In this document: one piece after another, positions 1 through 5,339 of the stretch
Layout of the letters: every line of letters starts with the position of its first letter
How positions within the stretch are numbered: the first letter of the stretch is position 1
Assembly: GCA_021812905.1 (NCBI GenBank)
Contig: JAKAMM010000091.1
Location: forward strand, 1 to 6,951
Direction of reading: 5' to 3'
DNA length: 6,951 nucleotides
Source of the DNA: Chloroflexota bacterium
GTDB lineage: Bacteria; Chloroflexota; Anaerolineae; Anaerolineales; Villigracilaceae
Position numbers and translations under genes: made by a program
Notes under the pieces: model-generated
Database searches by the model: none
What the model was told of the DNA's origin: nothing
The model's input: the letters and a program-made list of their open reading frames with translations, nothing else

Positions 1-390
1 TCGAACGGGTTTGCCCGTCTCGTTGTTGGTGTGTCCGCCAAACGGTCGCTGAGAGATACGGCCATCGGGAGTGCGGTCGAAGGGCAGGCCCATGTGTTCG
101 AGTTCGAGCACTGCTTCGGGCGCTTCGTAACACATGAACTCGATGGCATCCTGGTCGCCGAGATAATCCGAGCCTTTGACCGTATCGTAGGTATGCCAGT
201 CAGGATTATCTCCTTCGAGGTTGCCGAGTGACGCGGCAATGCCGCCTTGCGCCGCGCCGGTGTGCGAACGTGTGGGATACAACTTACTGATGACCGCAGT
301 CTTCGCGCCGCGTGAGGCATAGAGACCCGCCATGAGTCCCGCACCACCCGCGCCGATGACGACCACGTCAAATTGATGAATATTCGCCAT
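1..390 (-). CDS. sdhA: Succinate dehydrogenase flavoprotein subunit, second copy (SdhA2), N-terminal part, cut by window edge
   Basis: The first 130 codons of a second SdhA are present; the rest lies beyond base 1. The protein is the FAD-carrying catalytic subunit, oxidising succinate to fumarate on the cytoplasmic face of the membrane complex. Seen directly: the dinucleotide fold G13-A-G-G-A-G18, then [18 protein letters not shown], where H43 is the expected site of covalent FAD attachment, then [17 protein letters not shown] and RPFGGHT. The ATG at 388-390 is preceded by GGAG six bases upstream (397-400). The wording [11 protein letters not shown] and [13 protein letters not shown] resembles the actinobacterial and mitochondrial branch as I recall it, and differs from SdhA1 in this window. 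It follows sdhC2 and sdhD2 on the same strand after a 135-bp gap, so it is probably the third gene of that operon. Whether it is full length, and whether an sdhB follows, cannot be seen. Confidence 0.95.
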   Translation of the reverse strand, partial: MANIHQFDVVVIGAGGAGLMAGLYASRGAKTAVISKLYPTRSHTGAAQGGIAASLGNLEGDNPDWHTYDTVKGSDYLGDQDAIEFMCYEAPEAVLELEHMGLPFDRTPDGRISQRPFGGHTNNETGKPVR

Positions 391-406
391 GAATAACTCC
401 AAACTC

Positions 407-515
407 AACCACAAAGGTCACGAAGGTCACAAAGGGAAAAAGCACAGTTTTCAGAACTCTTTTCCTTCATAGACCGCCTGCCCTTCGTTCTTTGAGGGTT
501 GCGATCTTTGTGGTT
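407..515. repeat. Degenerate 9-bp-period repeat with inverted ends in the sdhD2-sdhA2 gap
   Basis: The left arm reads as consecutive 9-mers ACCACAAAG, GTCACGAAG, GTCACAAAG. The right arm, read on the other strand, begins AACCACAAAG. The outer 10 bp are a perfect inverted pair (407-416 with 506-515). Between them lies a weaker pairing of AAGGGAAAAAG with CTTTTCCTT. The same sort of element, with ACCGCAAAG units, lies upstream of icd at the other end of the window. It fills most of the gap between sdhD2 and sdhA2. No ORF or convincing promoter was seen. Its function is unknown; it could be a dispersed intergenic repeat that forms an mRNA hairpin. Confidence 0.6.
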
Positions 516-525
516 AAAAATATTT

Positions 526-951
526 TTACGAAGTCCAGATAACATAAATCGCAATGACATTCACAACCAGCGCATACGTGATGATCCCATTGCGGAACCA
601 GCGTCGCGCAAATGGGGTCGCGAAGAAGTCGTCAATGATTTCAAGCACGCCGTGGACGCCATGCCCCGAGACGACCAACACAAAGGCAATGACCATTAAC
701 TTAGCGAGCCCAGTAATCCAAATCGTCCCGACCAATGGATTCGCGTTGGCATTGGGGAAAAACGCCCAGAGTAAAATGTCCGCCAGGTTGGAGTGCATTT
801 TCTGGCTCATGATCAGTGCGCCGATAAAGCCGGCAATGACGAAAGCATACATCGCCAGCGCAGTGAGACGCGTAAAGATCCACATGATGCTTTCGAAGTT
901 TAAACCGCGTTTGTTCATTGGCAGTGTTCTTGGTTTTGCAGTGGCGGTCAC
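526..951 (-). CDS. sdhD: Succinate dehydrogenase membrane anchor subunit, second set (SdhD2)
   Basis: This is a 141-residue hydrophobic protein with three likely membrane helices (about 29-48, 76-96 and 122-139). It is the second anchor subunit that, with SdhC2, holds heme b and the quinone site. H97 in SGHGVHGVLEIIDDF lines up by eye with the heme-ligating H71 of E. coli SdhD (HAWIGMWQVLTDY), and D108 with its D82. F109 takes the place of the quinone-site tyrosine. The first helix has no histidine, so only one heme is expected. The start is GTG (949-951), chosen because GGAGG at 957-961 sits five bases before it; an internal ATG at codon 12 lacks such support. The GTG lies one base after the sdhC2 stop, so the two genes are probably translationally coupled. 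Sequence conservation in SdhD is low, so the call also rests on context. Confidence 0.85.
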   Translation of the reverse strand: MTATAKPRTLPMNKRGLNFESIMWIFTRLTALAMYAFVIAGFIGALIMSQKMHSNLADILLWAFFPNANANPLVGTIWITGLAKLMVIAFVLVVSGHGVHGVLEIIDDFFATPFARRWFRNGIITYALVVNVIAIYVIWTS

Positions 952-952
952 T

Positions 953-1315
953 TTAGCCTCCCAACGCGTTACGAACGATCACGAATGCGGCATAAGCATA
1001 GAGGAGGAGAAAAATGGCCCACTCGATTGTGATAGCCTGCCGCTGATATTCGATCAATTTCGTGAACAGGTCGAGGATGGTGATCCGCAACCCGTTGATG
1101 GCGTGGAATAACCCGAAGAAAAGGAAGACGATCTGGAAAAGCCAGTTCCCAAAAACGGCGTGGACCGAACCCACGCCCGCCAGCGCAAGAATGTACAAGG
1201 TGAAGAGGATGAATAACGCACTCCCGCCGATGCGGTGCATAATATAGGTCAGGAACGGCGCCTGTCCCTTGTACCGCAAGGCGGTCATCAAGCTTACGTT
1301 TCTGGTCAAGCCCAT
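953..1315 (-). CDS. sdhC: Succinate dehydrogenase cytochrome b subunit, second set (SdhC2)
   Basis: This 120-residue protein has three predicted membrane helices (about 33-51, 58-83 and 98-118), normal for SdhC. The family signature HRIGG (H27-R28) opens helix I; the arginine corresponds to the quinone-site R31 of E. coli SdhC, while Y24 stands where E. coli has S27. H71 in FHAINGLRITILDL is the expected axial ligand of heme b from helix II. Helix I has no buried histidine, which points to a single-heme anchor. The ATG at 1313-1315 is preceded by GGAGG (1321-1325) at five bases. The gene is first in its operon, 135 bp downstream of the sdhB stop and behind a terminator, so it should have its own promoter. 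It partners SdhD2 and presumably SdhA2. Confidence 0.92.
   Translation of the reverse strand: MGLTRNVSLMTALRYKGQAPFLTYIMHRIGGSALFILFTLYILALAGVGSVHAVFGNWLFQIVFLFFGLFHAINGLRITILDLFTKLIEYQRQAITIEWAIFLLLYAYAAFVIVRNALGG
957..961 (-). promoter_or_regulatory. Ribosome binding site that fixes the GTG start of sdhD2
   Basis: GGAGG on the minus strand lies inside the last codons of sdhC2, five bases before the GTG at 949-951. It is the reason for preferring this start over the ATG at 916-918. Confidence 0.7.
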
Positions 1316-1369
1316 GAATGCCTCCGAAATGAATTAGTTAGGTGGAACACGGGCACTATTTTACCCCCT

Positions 1370-1397
1370 ATTGTATGGATTGCTGGATTTTAAACAA
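1370..1397 (-). promoter_or_regulatory. Possible promoter for sdhC2-sdhD2-sdhA2
   Basis: On the minus strand TTGTTT (1392-1397) is separated by 16 bases from TACAAT (1370-1375), giving a weak -35 and a fair -10. A second -10-like box, TAAAAT, lies at 1358-1363. A promoter is expected here because a terminator closes the upstream operon, but the -35 matches only three of six consensus bases and overlaps the terminator U-tract. Confidence 0.35.
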
Positions 1398-1419
1398 AAC
1401 CGCGCCCTCGCGGACGCGG
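1391..1419 (-). terminator. Intrinsic terminator after sdhB
   Basis: Read on the minus strand, CCGCGTCC pairs with GGGCGCGG (one G-U pair) around a GCGA tetraloop of the stable GNRA class, followed directly by TTTTGTTT. The stem is 1412-1419 with 1400-1407, and the U-tract is about 1392-1399. It starts 31 bases after the sdhB stop codon. Shape, GC content and U-tract all fit a Rho-independent terminator, separating the first sdh operon from the second. Confidence 0.85.
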
Positions 1420-1420
1420 C

Positions 1421-1455
1421 TTACTGATCACTGAAAATTGATTACTGACTTACTG
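1421..1455. repeat. Short TTACTGA direct repeats at the end of sdhB
   Basis: TTACTGA occurs at 1421-1427 and 1442-1448, and TTACTG at 1450-1455, where it overlaps the sdhB stop codon. CACTGAAAATTGA lies in between. This is a small, simple tandem-like stretch, with no function evident. Confidence 0.45.
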
Positions 1456-2295
1456 CCCCACCGTCCTCGGCGGTGGAGCGAATTCTTCAATTGCCTTCAC
1501 CACACCCGAAGGGGCCAGCGGACTGACCTTCGCGACCGAAGATTTCTTCTTACCAAATCCAATGCTGTCTAACACAAGCGTGCGTTTGAGCAATTGGATC
1601 CCAAAAGCGGGATCAACACCTTTTGGACAAGCCTGCGAACACGCGCCCGCCAGGTGACATTGATACGGGCCGTGGAAAATATCAACGGCTTCGAGACGTT
1701 CCTGCAAGCCGCAGTCGCGATTATCGGCGGTGTAACGATAGGCCTGCGCCAGGGCTTGAGGTCCAAGGAAGAGCGGATCGGTGGCAACGGTGGGACATGC
1801 CGCGAGGCACAGTCCGCATTTAATGCAGTGCGTGAACTGGCTGATTGCTTCACGCTCGTCCGGTGTTTGCAGGAATTCGCCCGTAGGTTCATCAATCTCT
1901 TTGGAGTTGGAATGAATGATGAACGGCTTGATGGCGGCATGTTTTTCGATGAGCGGCTCAAGATTCGGCACAAGGTCTTTGACATTATCGTAATTTGGAA
2001 GAGGCGCGACAGTGACAACATCAGTTCCAAGATGGAGCACTTGAGTCTGGCAGGCAAGTTGCGGCAAATGATTGATAAACATTCCGCACGAACCACACAC
2101 GCCCATTCGGCAGGATGAACGCCACGCCAGTGTCGGTTCTTGAGTTGCTTTGAGCGCATGAAGCGCCTCGAGCACGGTCATGCCATCGGTGATGTTGAGG
2201 CGATATTCATCCCAATGGGGAACGGAATCAGTTTCAGGGTCGAAGCGACGGACGCGGAAAGTGATCTCACGCGGGGTTGTTGTCTTATCACTCAT
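1450..2295 (-). CDS. sdhB: Succinate dehydrogenase iron-sulfur subunit (SdhB)
   Basis: This 281-residue protein passes electrons from the flavin of SdhA to the quinone site through three iron-sulfur clusters. All eleven ligand cysteines are visible. The [2Fe-2S] cluster uses C62, C67, C70 and C82 in an N-terminal ferredoxin fold (SCRMGVCGSCG). The [4Fe-4S] cluster uses C157, C160, C163 (HCIKCGLCLAACP) and C223. The [3Fe-4S] cluster uses C167, C213 and C219 (CHLAGACSQACPKG). The ATG at 2293-2295 was chosen because GGAGGA (2303-2308) lies seven bases upstream and the family N-terminus starts here; the frame stays open for 70 further codons into sdhD1, but that stretch is only an overlap. The gap after the sdhD1 stop is four bases. 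About 40 residues after the last cluster form a Lys-, Ser- and Pro-rich tail, longer than in E. coli SdhB (238 residues). It is the only sdhB in the window. Confidence 0.97.
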   Translation of the reverse strand: MSDKTTTPREITFRVRRFDPETDSVPHWDEYRLNITDGMTVLEALHALKATQEPTLAWRSSCRMGVCGSCGMFINHLPQLACQTQVLHLGTDVVTVAPLPNYDNVKDLVPNLEPLIEKHAAIKPFIIHSNSKEIDEPTGEFLQTPDEREAISQFTHCIKCGLCLAACPTVATDPLFLGPQALAQAYRYTADNRDCGLQERLEAVDIFHGPYQCHLAGACSQACPKGVDPAFGIQLLKRTLVLDSIGFGKKKSSVAKVSPLAPSGVVKAIEEFAPPPRTVGQ

Positions 2296-2299
2296 AAAA

Positions 2300-2668
2300 T
2301 TATCCTCCGAACTTAAAACTGAACGTCCACCAGGTGACGTATGTACCGAACGCAAAAATGAACAGCCCAAGCCCGATGATGGAAACATCCACTGCTTTCG
2401 CAAGGGTTGGTGTAAGCGGCAATTCGCGGATGATGCCGCGCAACCCATACAAGCCGTGATACAACGCGGCGGCCAGTAATAAGATGTAAAGAACGAACTG
2501 AGCAACGCTCTTTCCGCGTTCGATCATCGCGCCAAACTCGCGCGCCTTTTCCACGCTCATTCCATAGAAGACGGGCGCGTAGTGCATGACGGCGAGGTGC
2601 AGCCCAAGCAATACGATGATGATGGGGATAACCAGCAAATGTAAAGACCATAAACGTGTTTCGCGCAT
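2300..2668 (-). CDS. sdhD: Succinate dehydrogenase membrane anchor subunit, first set (SdhD1)
   Basis: From the chosen start this is a 122-residue protein with three membrane helices (about 9-30, 54-79 and 93-114). Its place between sdhC1 and sdhB and the motif YHGLYGLRGIIREL mark it as the second anchor subunit. H24 in helix I and H71 in helix II sit where diheme anchors carry the ligands of the distal and proximal hemes. H10 adds a second histidine to helix I, exactly 14 residues before H24, with R5 and P15 placed as in helix D of cytochrome b. An ATG four codons upstream (2678-2680) has no proper ribosome site, whereas ATG 2666-2668 has GGAG six bases before it, so the shorter form is preferred. 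The sdhB ribosome site overlaps its last codons, implying coupling. The final residues, FSFKFGG, run right up to the stop. Confidence 0.87.
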   Translation of the reverse strand: MRETRLWSLHLLVIPIIIVLLGLHLAVMHYAPVFYGMSVEKAREFGAMIERGKSVAQFVLYILLLAAALYHGLYGLRGIIRELPLTPTLAKAVDVSIIGLGLFIFAFGTYVTWWTFSFKFGG

Positions 2669-2674
2669 AATATT

Positions 2675-2678
2675 CTCC
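2675..2678 (-). promoter_or_regulatory. Ribosome binding site that decides the sdhD1 start
   Basis: GGAG on the minus strand lies six bases before the ATG at 2666-2668. It directly abuts, and shares a base with, the alternative ATG at 2678-2680, which makes that upstream start unlikely. Confidence 0.65.
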
Positions 2679-2685
2679 ATTCCAT

Positions 2686-2773
2686 GTCATTGCGAGGGCG
2701 CTTTTGGCCCGAAGCAATCCTCTACATGACGAGGAGATTGCTTCGTCGGGAAGAACACCCTCCTCGCAATGAC
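2686..2773. repeat. 88-bp palindromic intergenic repeat in the sdhC1-sdhD1 gap
   Basis: The ends are a perfect 12-bp inverted repeat, GTCATTGCGAGG (2686-2697) and CCTCGCAATGAC (2762-2773). Nested inside is a second perfect 10-bp pair, CGAAGCAATC (2710-2719) with GATTGCTTCG (2736-2745), whose stem continues with one bulge through CTC/GAG. The whole can fold as one long interrupted hairpin. It carries no ORF and lies entirely between the two genes. A diverged, longer relative occupies the next gap upstream. The design is like a REP or small MITE-type element; I recall similar CATTGCGAGG...GAAGCAATC palindromes from other bacteria but cannot confirm a family here. Confidence 0.75.
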
Positions 2774-2784
2774 GTCAATGATAT

Positions 2785-3225
2785 TTACGGAAAAAACAGA
2801 CTCGAACCGCCAAGGATAATGATCAGTCCAGCCAGCCCCATAATGACAAAGGTCAACGGACGATGGCGTTTGATGGATGATGAATATGGATACACAGGCT
2901 CTTTGGGTTTACCGAGAAAGAATCCCAACTCGGTGAGCAACAAGCGCACGCCGTTCATCGCATGGAAGACGGCCGCTGCAAAGAGCAAATACTCGATCAC
3001 CTTGAATGGCGGCGAAGCAAAAAGACCCATCAATCCCTGCCATGCTTCCACGCCGCGCATACGGTTCGCAGTTTCGATGATGTGCAAAAGCATGTACGCG
3101 ATCAAGCCCAGGCCTGTGAGACGGTGTCCGAGATACAAATATCGTTCAAAGGTATAGCCGCCCGCGTACACCCAGCCTTTGAGTCCAAGTCGGTTGTTAT
3201 AAGCAGTTGGTTTGTTTGAGTTCAT
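2785..3225 (-). CDS. sdhC: Succinate dehydrogenase cytochrome b subunit, first set (SdhC1)
   Basis: This 146-residue protein has three membrane helices (about 36-52, 76-100 and 124-144). It is the large anchor of the first complex. Family marks are HRLTG (H34-R35) at the head of helix I and FHAMNGVRLLLTELGF in helix II, where H88 is the expected heme ligand. Unlike SdhC2, helix I also has a buried histidine, H48, as in anchors that bind two hemes; H48 with SdhD1 H24, and H88 with SdhD1 H71, would make the two pairs. A polar N-terminal stretch of about 30 residues precedes helix I. The ATG at 3223-3225 follows GAGGAG (3231-3236) at five bases. Repeat-bearing gaps lie on both sides (214 bp to sdhA1, 104 bp before the upstream-most possible sdhD1 start), so it is not tightly coupled to its neighbours. 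Confidence 0.93.
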   Translation of the reverse strand: MNSNKPTAYNNRLGLKGWVYAGGYTFERYLYLGHRLTGLGLIAYMLLHIIETANRMRGVEAWQGLMGLFASPPFKVIEYLLFAAAVFHAMNGVRLLLTELGFFLGKPKEPVYPYSSSIKRHRPLTFVIMGLAGLIIILGGSSLFFP

Positions 3226-3241
3226 AAATACTCCTCATTAT

Positions 3242-3436
3242 GTCATTGTGAGCCGCTGGTCGAGTAGAGCGAGTGTTCTTCTCGCTCCTATCGCTTGCCC
3301 TGGCGGGCTAAGCCAGGGAGACCAAGGCGATGAAGCAAATTCTAATTGTCTTGGAGATTGCTTCCCCGGAAAAACGCCGGGACAGGCGGGCTGGGTTTCG
3401 ACTGCTTGCGTCTCAACCACCAGCCCTCGCATTGAC
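3242..3436. repeat. About 195-bp composite palindromic repeat in the sdhA1-sdhC1 gap
   Basis: The ends GTCATTGTGAG (3242-3252) and CTCGCATTGAC (3426-3436) form an imperfect inverted pair that matches the ends of the 2686-2773 element. The core GAAGCAA (3332-3338) with TTGCTTC (3358-3364) is also shared, and a 12-mer, GGAGATTGCTTC, is identical in both elements. Extra hairpins have been added: GAGCGAG/CTCGCTC (3267-3287), CCCTGGC/GCCAGGG (3298-3318), CCCGG/CCGGG (3365-3381) and GGGCTGG/CCAGCCC (3388-3426). It fills nearly the whole gap and would be transcribed within the operon. Any ORF reading across it is fortuitous. Confidence 0.65.
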
Positions 3437-3439
3437 GAA

Positions 3440-5152
3440 TTAGTACTTCCTCTCCACAGGCTTCCACATGGAGATATCAACAGGGATGTAATCCAACTTC
3501 GGGCCATCGCTTGTAAAGTGCGCCATCGTGTGCTTCAACCAGTTTTCATCGTCACGGACCTTGTGATCGCGGCGCGAATGACCGCCGCGCGACTCGGTGC
3601 GAGTCAAAGCGCCGAGCGTTGCCACCTCAGCCACATCAATCATGAATCCCGTTTCAATGGCGCGCTCCAGGTCCGTGTTGTAGCGCAGGCTCTTATCCTT
3701 CAACGAAATATATTTGTATCTTTTCTTCAGCTCACGGATCTTGTTCAGGCCCGCCTGCATTTGTTCGCCTGTGCGGAAGACACCCATATTAGCATCCAAC
3801 GTTTTGCGTAACTCTTTGCGGATTTGGTAATGGTCCTCAGTCCCTTTGGATGCAAACAACGCCTCAATTCTGGACCGTTCAGCCTGCGCGGCTTCGAGAG
3901 GCGACTCTGCCGCTGACGCATTCGCGCAATAACGCGCCGCCTCCGCGCCGGTGACTCGTCCCCAAACTAAACATTCCGCAGTAGAGTTCGCGCCGAGTCG
4001 ATTCGCGCCATGCAACGACACGCAAGCGACTTCGCCCGCCGCCCAAACATTTTCAATGGATGTATGACCTTTTATATCGGTATGCACGCCTCCCATGGTG
4101 TAATGTGCCACGGGGCGAATCGGGATCGACTTTTCGATGGGATCCAGCCCAATGTGTTTAATTGTCACTTCTCTAATAAGCGGAAGTCGTTCAAGGATTT
4201 TGTCCTTCCCCAAATGGCGTAAATCTAAATGCAGATAATCCAAGCCTTCAGGTCCAGTGAAGCCGCGCCCTTCTTCGATCTCGGTCATTTCTGAACGCGA
4301 GACCATATCGCGCGGCGCGAGTTCTTGTTTGCTTGGAGCGTACTTGTTCATAAATCGCTCGCCCTGATTGTTGACCAGGTAGCCGCCCTCGCCGCGACAC
4401 GCTTCCGTCATCAAAATTCCGCTCGGAATCAAGCCTGTGGGGTGAAATTGGATGAACTCCATATCTTTGAGCGGAAGCCCGGCGCGGTAAGTCATGGCAA
4501 GTCCATCGCCTGTGACCGTTTCAGAATAAGTTGTGAAACCAAAGATCTGACCTGCGCCGCCAGTAGCGATAATCAATGCTTTGCCGCGTATCAACACGTA
4601 ACGGCCATTGATCATGTCAATCATCGTCAAGCCAGCGAAGCGTTCGTTTTGGATAATGATCGAAGTGACGAAGCCTTCGTCGTAGCGATTGATCTTCTTC
4701 GTATGCTTCATCAATGTGTCGTACAGGGTTTGCATTTCGAGGTGCCCCGTTTTGTCAGCGGCGAAAACGGCCCGGGGATAGGTGTGCCCGCCAAACGGTC
4801 GCTGTGCGATGCGGCCGTCTTCACGTCGGGACCAGGGGATGCCCCAATGATCCAAATGTAAAATTTCCTTCGGCATTTCGTGGACGAAGAAATCCACCAC
4901 ATCCTGATCAGCCAAAAAGTCCGAGCCTTTGACGGTATCCCAGGCGTGGAGTTCGTAACTGTCGCCCTCGTCCTGCCGCATCACGGCGGCTGTGCCACCC
5001 TCCGCTGCAACTGAGTGTGCGCGCATCAATTGAAGTTTGGAAACCAACGCAATATCCAATTCTCCTTCGCTTTGCTGGGCGGCTTCGAGCGCGGCGCGCA
5101 AGCCCGCCAAGCCCGTGCCTAGAATGATCAGATCGTGATTGTATACTTCCAT
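3440..5152 (-). CDS. sdhA: Succinate dehydrogenase flavoprotein subunit, first copy (SdhA1)
   Basis: This complete 570-residue catalytic subunit carries FAD and interconverts succinate and fumarate in the cytoplasm-facing head of the complex. In order: the FAD fold G12-T-G-L-A-G17; RAHSVAAEGGTAAVM with H46 as the expected FAD-linked histidine; HAWDTVKGSDFLADQD; the active-site segment FHPTG (H237) and TEACRGEGG; R281; H350 in RPVAHYTMGGVHTD; R385 in HGANRLGANSTAECLVWGR; and a C-terminal domain with RDDENWLKHT. H237, R281, H350 and R385 correspond to E. coli SdhA H242, R286, H354 and R399, so it should be active. ATG 5150-5152 was chosen because the Rossmann strand begins six codons on; GAGGAG (5163-5168) is ten bases upstream. 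Closer or further in-frame starts are badly spaced or TTG. NSTAECLVWGR is the archaeal-type wording as I recall it, unlike typical bacterial GGNSLLD. It is first in the operon A1-C1-D1-B. Confidence 0.97.
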   Translation of the reverse strand: MEVYNHDLIILGTGLAGLRAALEAAQQSEGELDIALVSKLQLMRAHSVAAEGGTAAVMRQDEGDSYELHAWDTVKGSDFLADQDVVDFFVHEMPKEILHLDHWGIPWSRREDGRIAQRPFGGHTYPRAVFAADKTGHLEMQTLYDTLMKHTKKINRYDEGFVTSIIIQNERFAGLTMIDMINGRYVLIRGKALIIATGGAGQIFGFTTYSETVTGDGLAMTYRAGLPLKDMEFIQFHPTGLIPSGILMTEACRGEGGYLVNNQGERFMNKYAPSKQELAPRDMVSRSEMTEIEEGRGFTGPEGLDYLHLDLRHLGKDKILERLPLIREVTIKHIGLDPIEKSIPIRPVAHYTMGGVHTDIKGHTSIENVWAAGEVACVSLHGANRLGANSTAECLVWGRVTGAEAARYCANASAAESPLEAAQAERSRIEALFASKGTEDHYQIRKELRKTLDANMGVFRTGEQMQAGLNKIRELKKRYKYISLKDKSLRYNTDLERAIETGFMIDVAEVATLGALTRTESRGGHSRRDHKVRDDENWLKHTMAHFTSDGPKLDYIPVDISMWKPVERKY

Positions 5153-5201
5153 AAACAACATTCTCCTCGTTAAAAGATGAAGACTTACCAATTTGGATTT
5201 T

Positions 5202-5207
5202 ATTGTA
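5202..5207 (-). promoter_or_regulatory. Possible -10 box of the sdhA1 operon promoter
   Basis: TACAAT on the minus strand matches five of six bases of the -10 consensus and would start a transcript about 40 bases before the sdhA1 ATG. No clear -35 lies 16-18 bases upstream. A promoter is needed in this gap because the icd terminator precedes it. Confidence 0.35.
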
Positions 5208-5271
5208 GGATTTCCTCCCTCTTTTGGTTAGTGATAATTGTCATGGAATGGGGGGATGGATAGCCAAAAGC

Positions 5272-5324
5272 CAATAGACACAAAAGGCCGTCTCGCGAAA
5301 CGAGACGGCCTTTTGTGTCTATTG
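5272..5324 (-). terminator. Terminator after icd, 24-bp perfect stem, able to work in both directions
   Basis: Bases 5272-5295 and 5301-5324 are exact reverse complements around a five-base loop (5296-5300). The GC-rich heart GGCCGTCTCG is flanked by AAAA on one side and TTTT on the other, so it has the A-stem-T form of a Rho-independent terminator on either strand. It begins 15 bases after the icd stop codon at 5340-5342. The perfect pairing continues beyond the T-tract to CAATAGACAC/GTGTCTATTG, longer than such terminators need. Confidence 0.88.
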
Positions 5325-5339
5325 CAAGCTAATCGCAAA

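Noticed and set aside
515..528. 14-bp AT palindrome TAAAAATATTTTTA over the sdhD2 stop
   Set aside because: AT-rich palindromes of this length arise easily; no GC stem precedes it, so it is not a terminator by itself.
554..1111. 185-codon open frame on the plus strand
   Set aside because: It is antisense to sdhD2 and sdhC2, which have family motifs, ribosome sites and operon spacing.
1594..2118. 174-codon plus-strand and 196-codon minus-strand frames (1569-2159) inside sdhB
   Set aside because: Both overlap the region coding for the SdhB cysteine clusters; they are out-of-frame readings of that gene.
2296..2505. 70-codon N-terminal extension of SdhB
   Set aside because: It overlaps sdhD1 out of frame, has no resemblance to SdhB, and the ATG at 2293-2295 has a strong ribosome site.
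3242..3436. CRISPR-like or tRNA-like structure from the repeated hairpins
   Set aside because: There is no direct repeat with regular spacers and no cloverleaf; the structure is nested inverted repeats.
3212..3811. 199-codon open frame on the plus strand
   Set aside because: It runs across the palindromic gap and antisense to the conserved 3' part of sdhA1, and its product has no recognisable motif.
4325..4861. 178-codon open frame on the plus strand
   Set aside because: It is fully antisense to the FAD-binding and active-site region of sdhA1 and has no upstream ribosome site of note.
5153..5191. N-terminal extension of SdhA1 starting from TTG at 5191 or ATG at 5161
   Set aside because: The TTG has no ribosome site and the ATG is one base from GAGGAG; the SdhA fold begins just after the ATG at 5150-5152.
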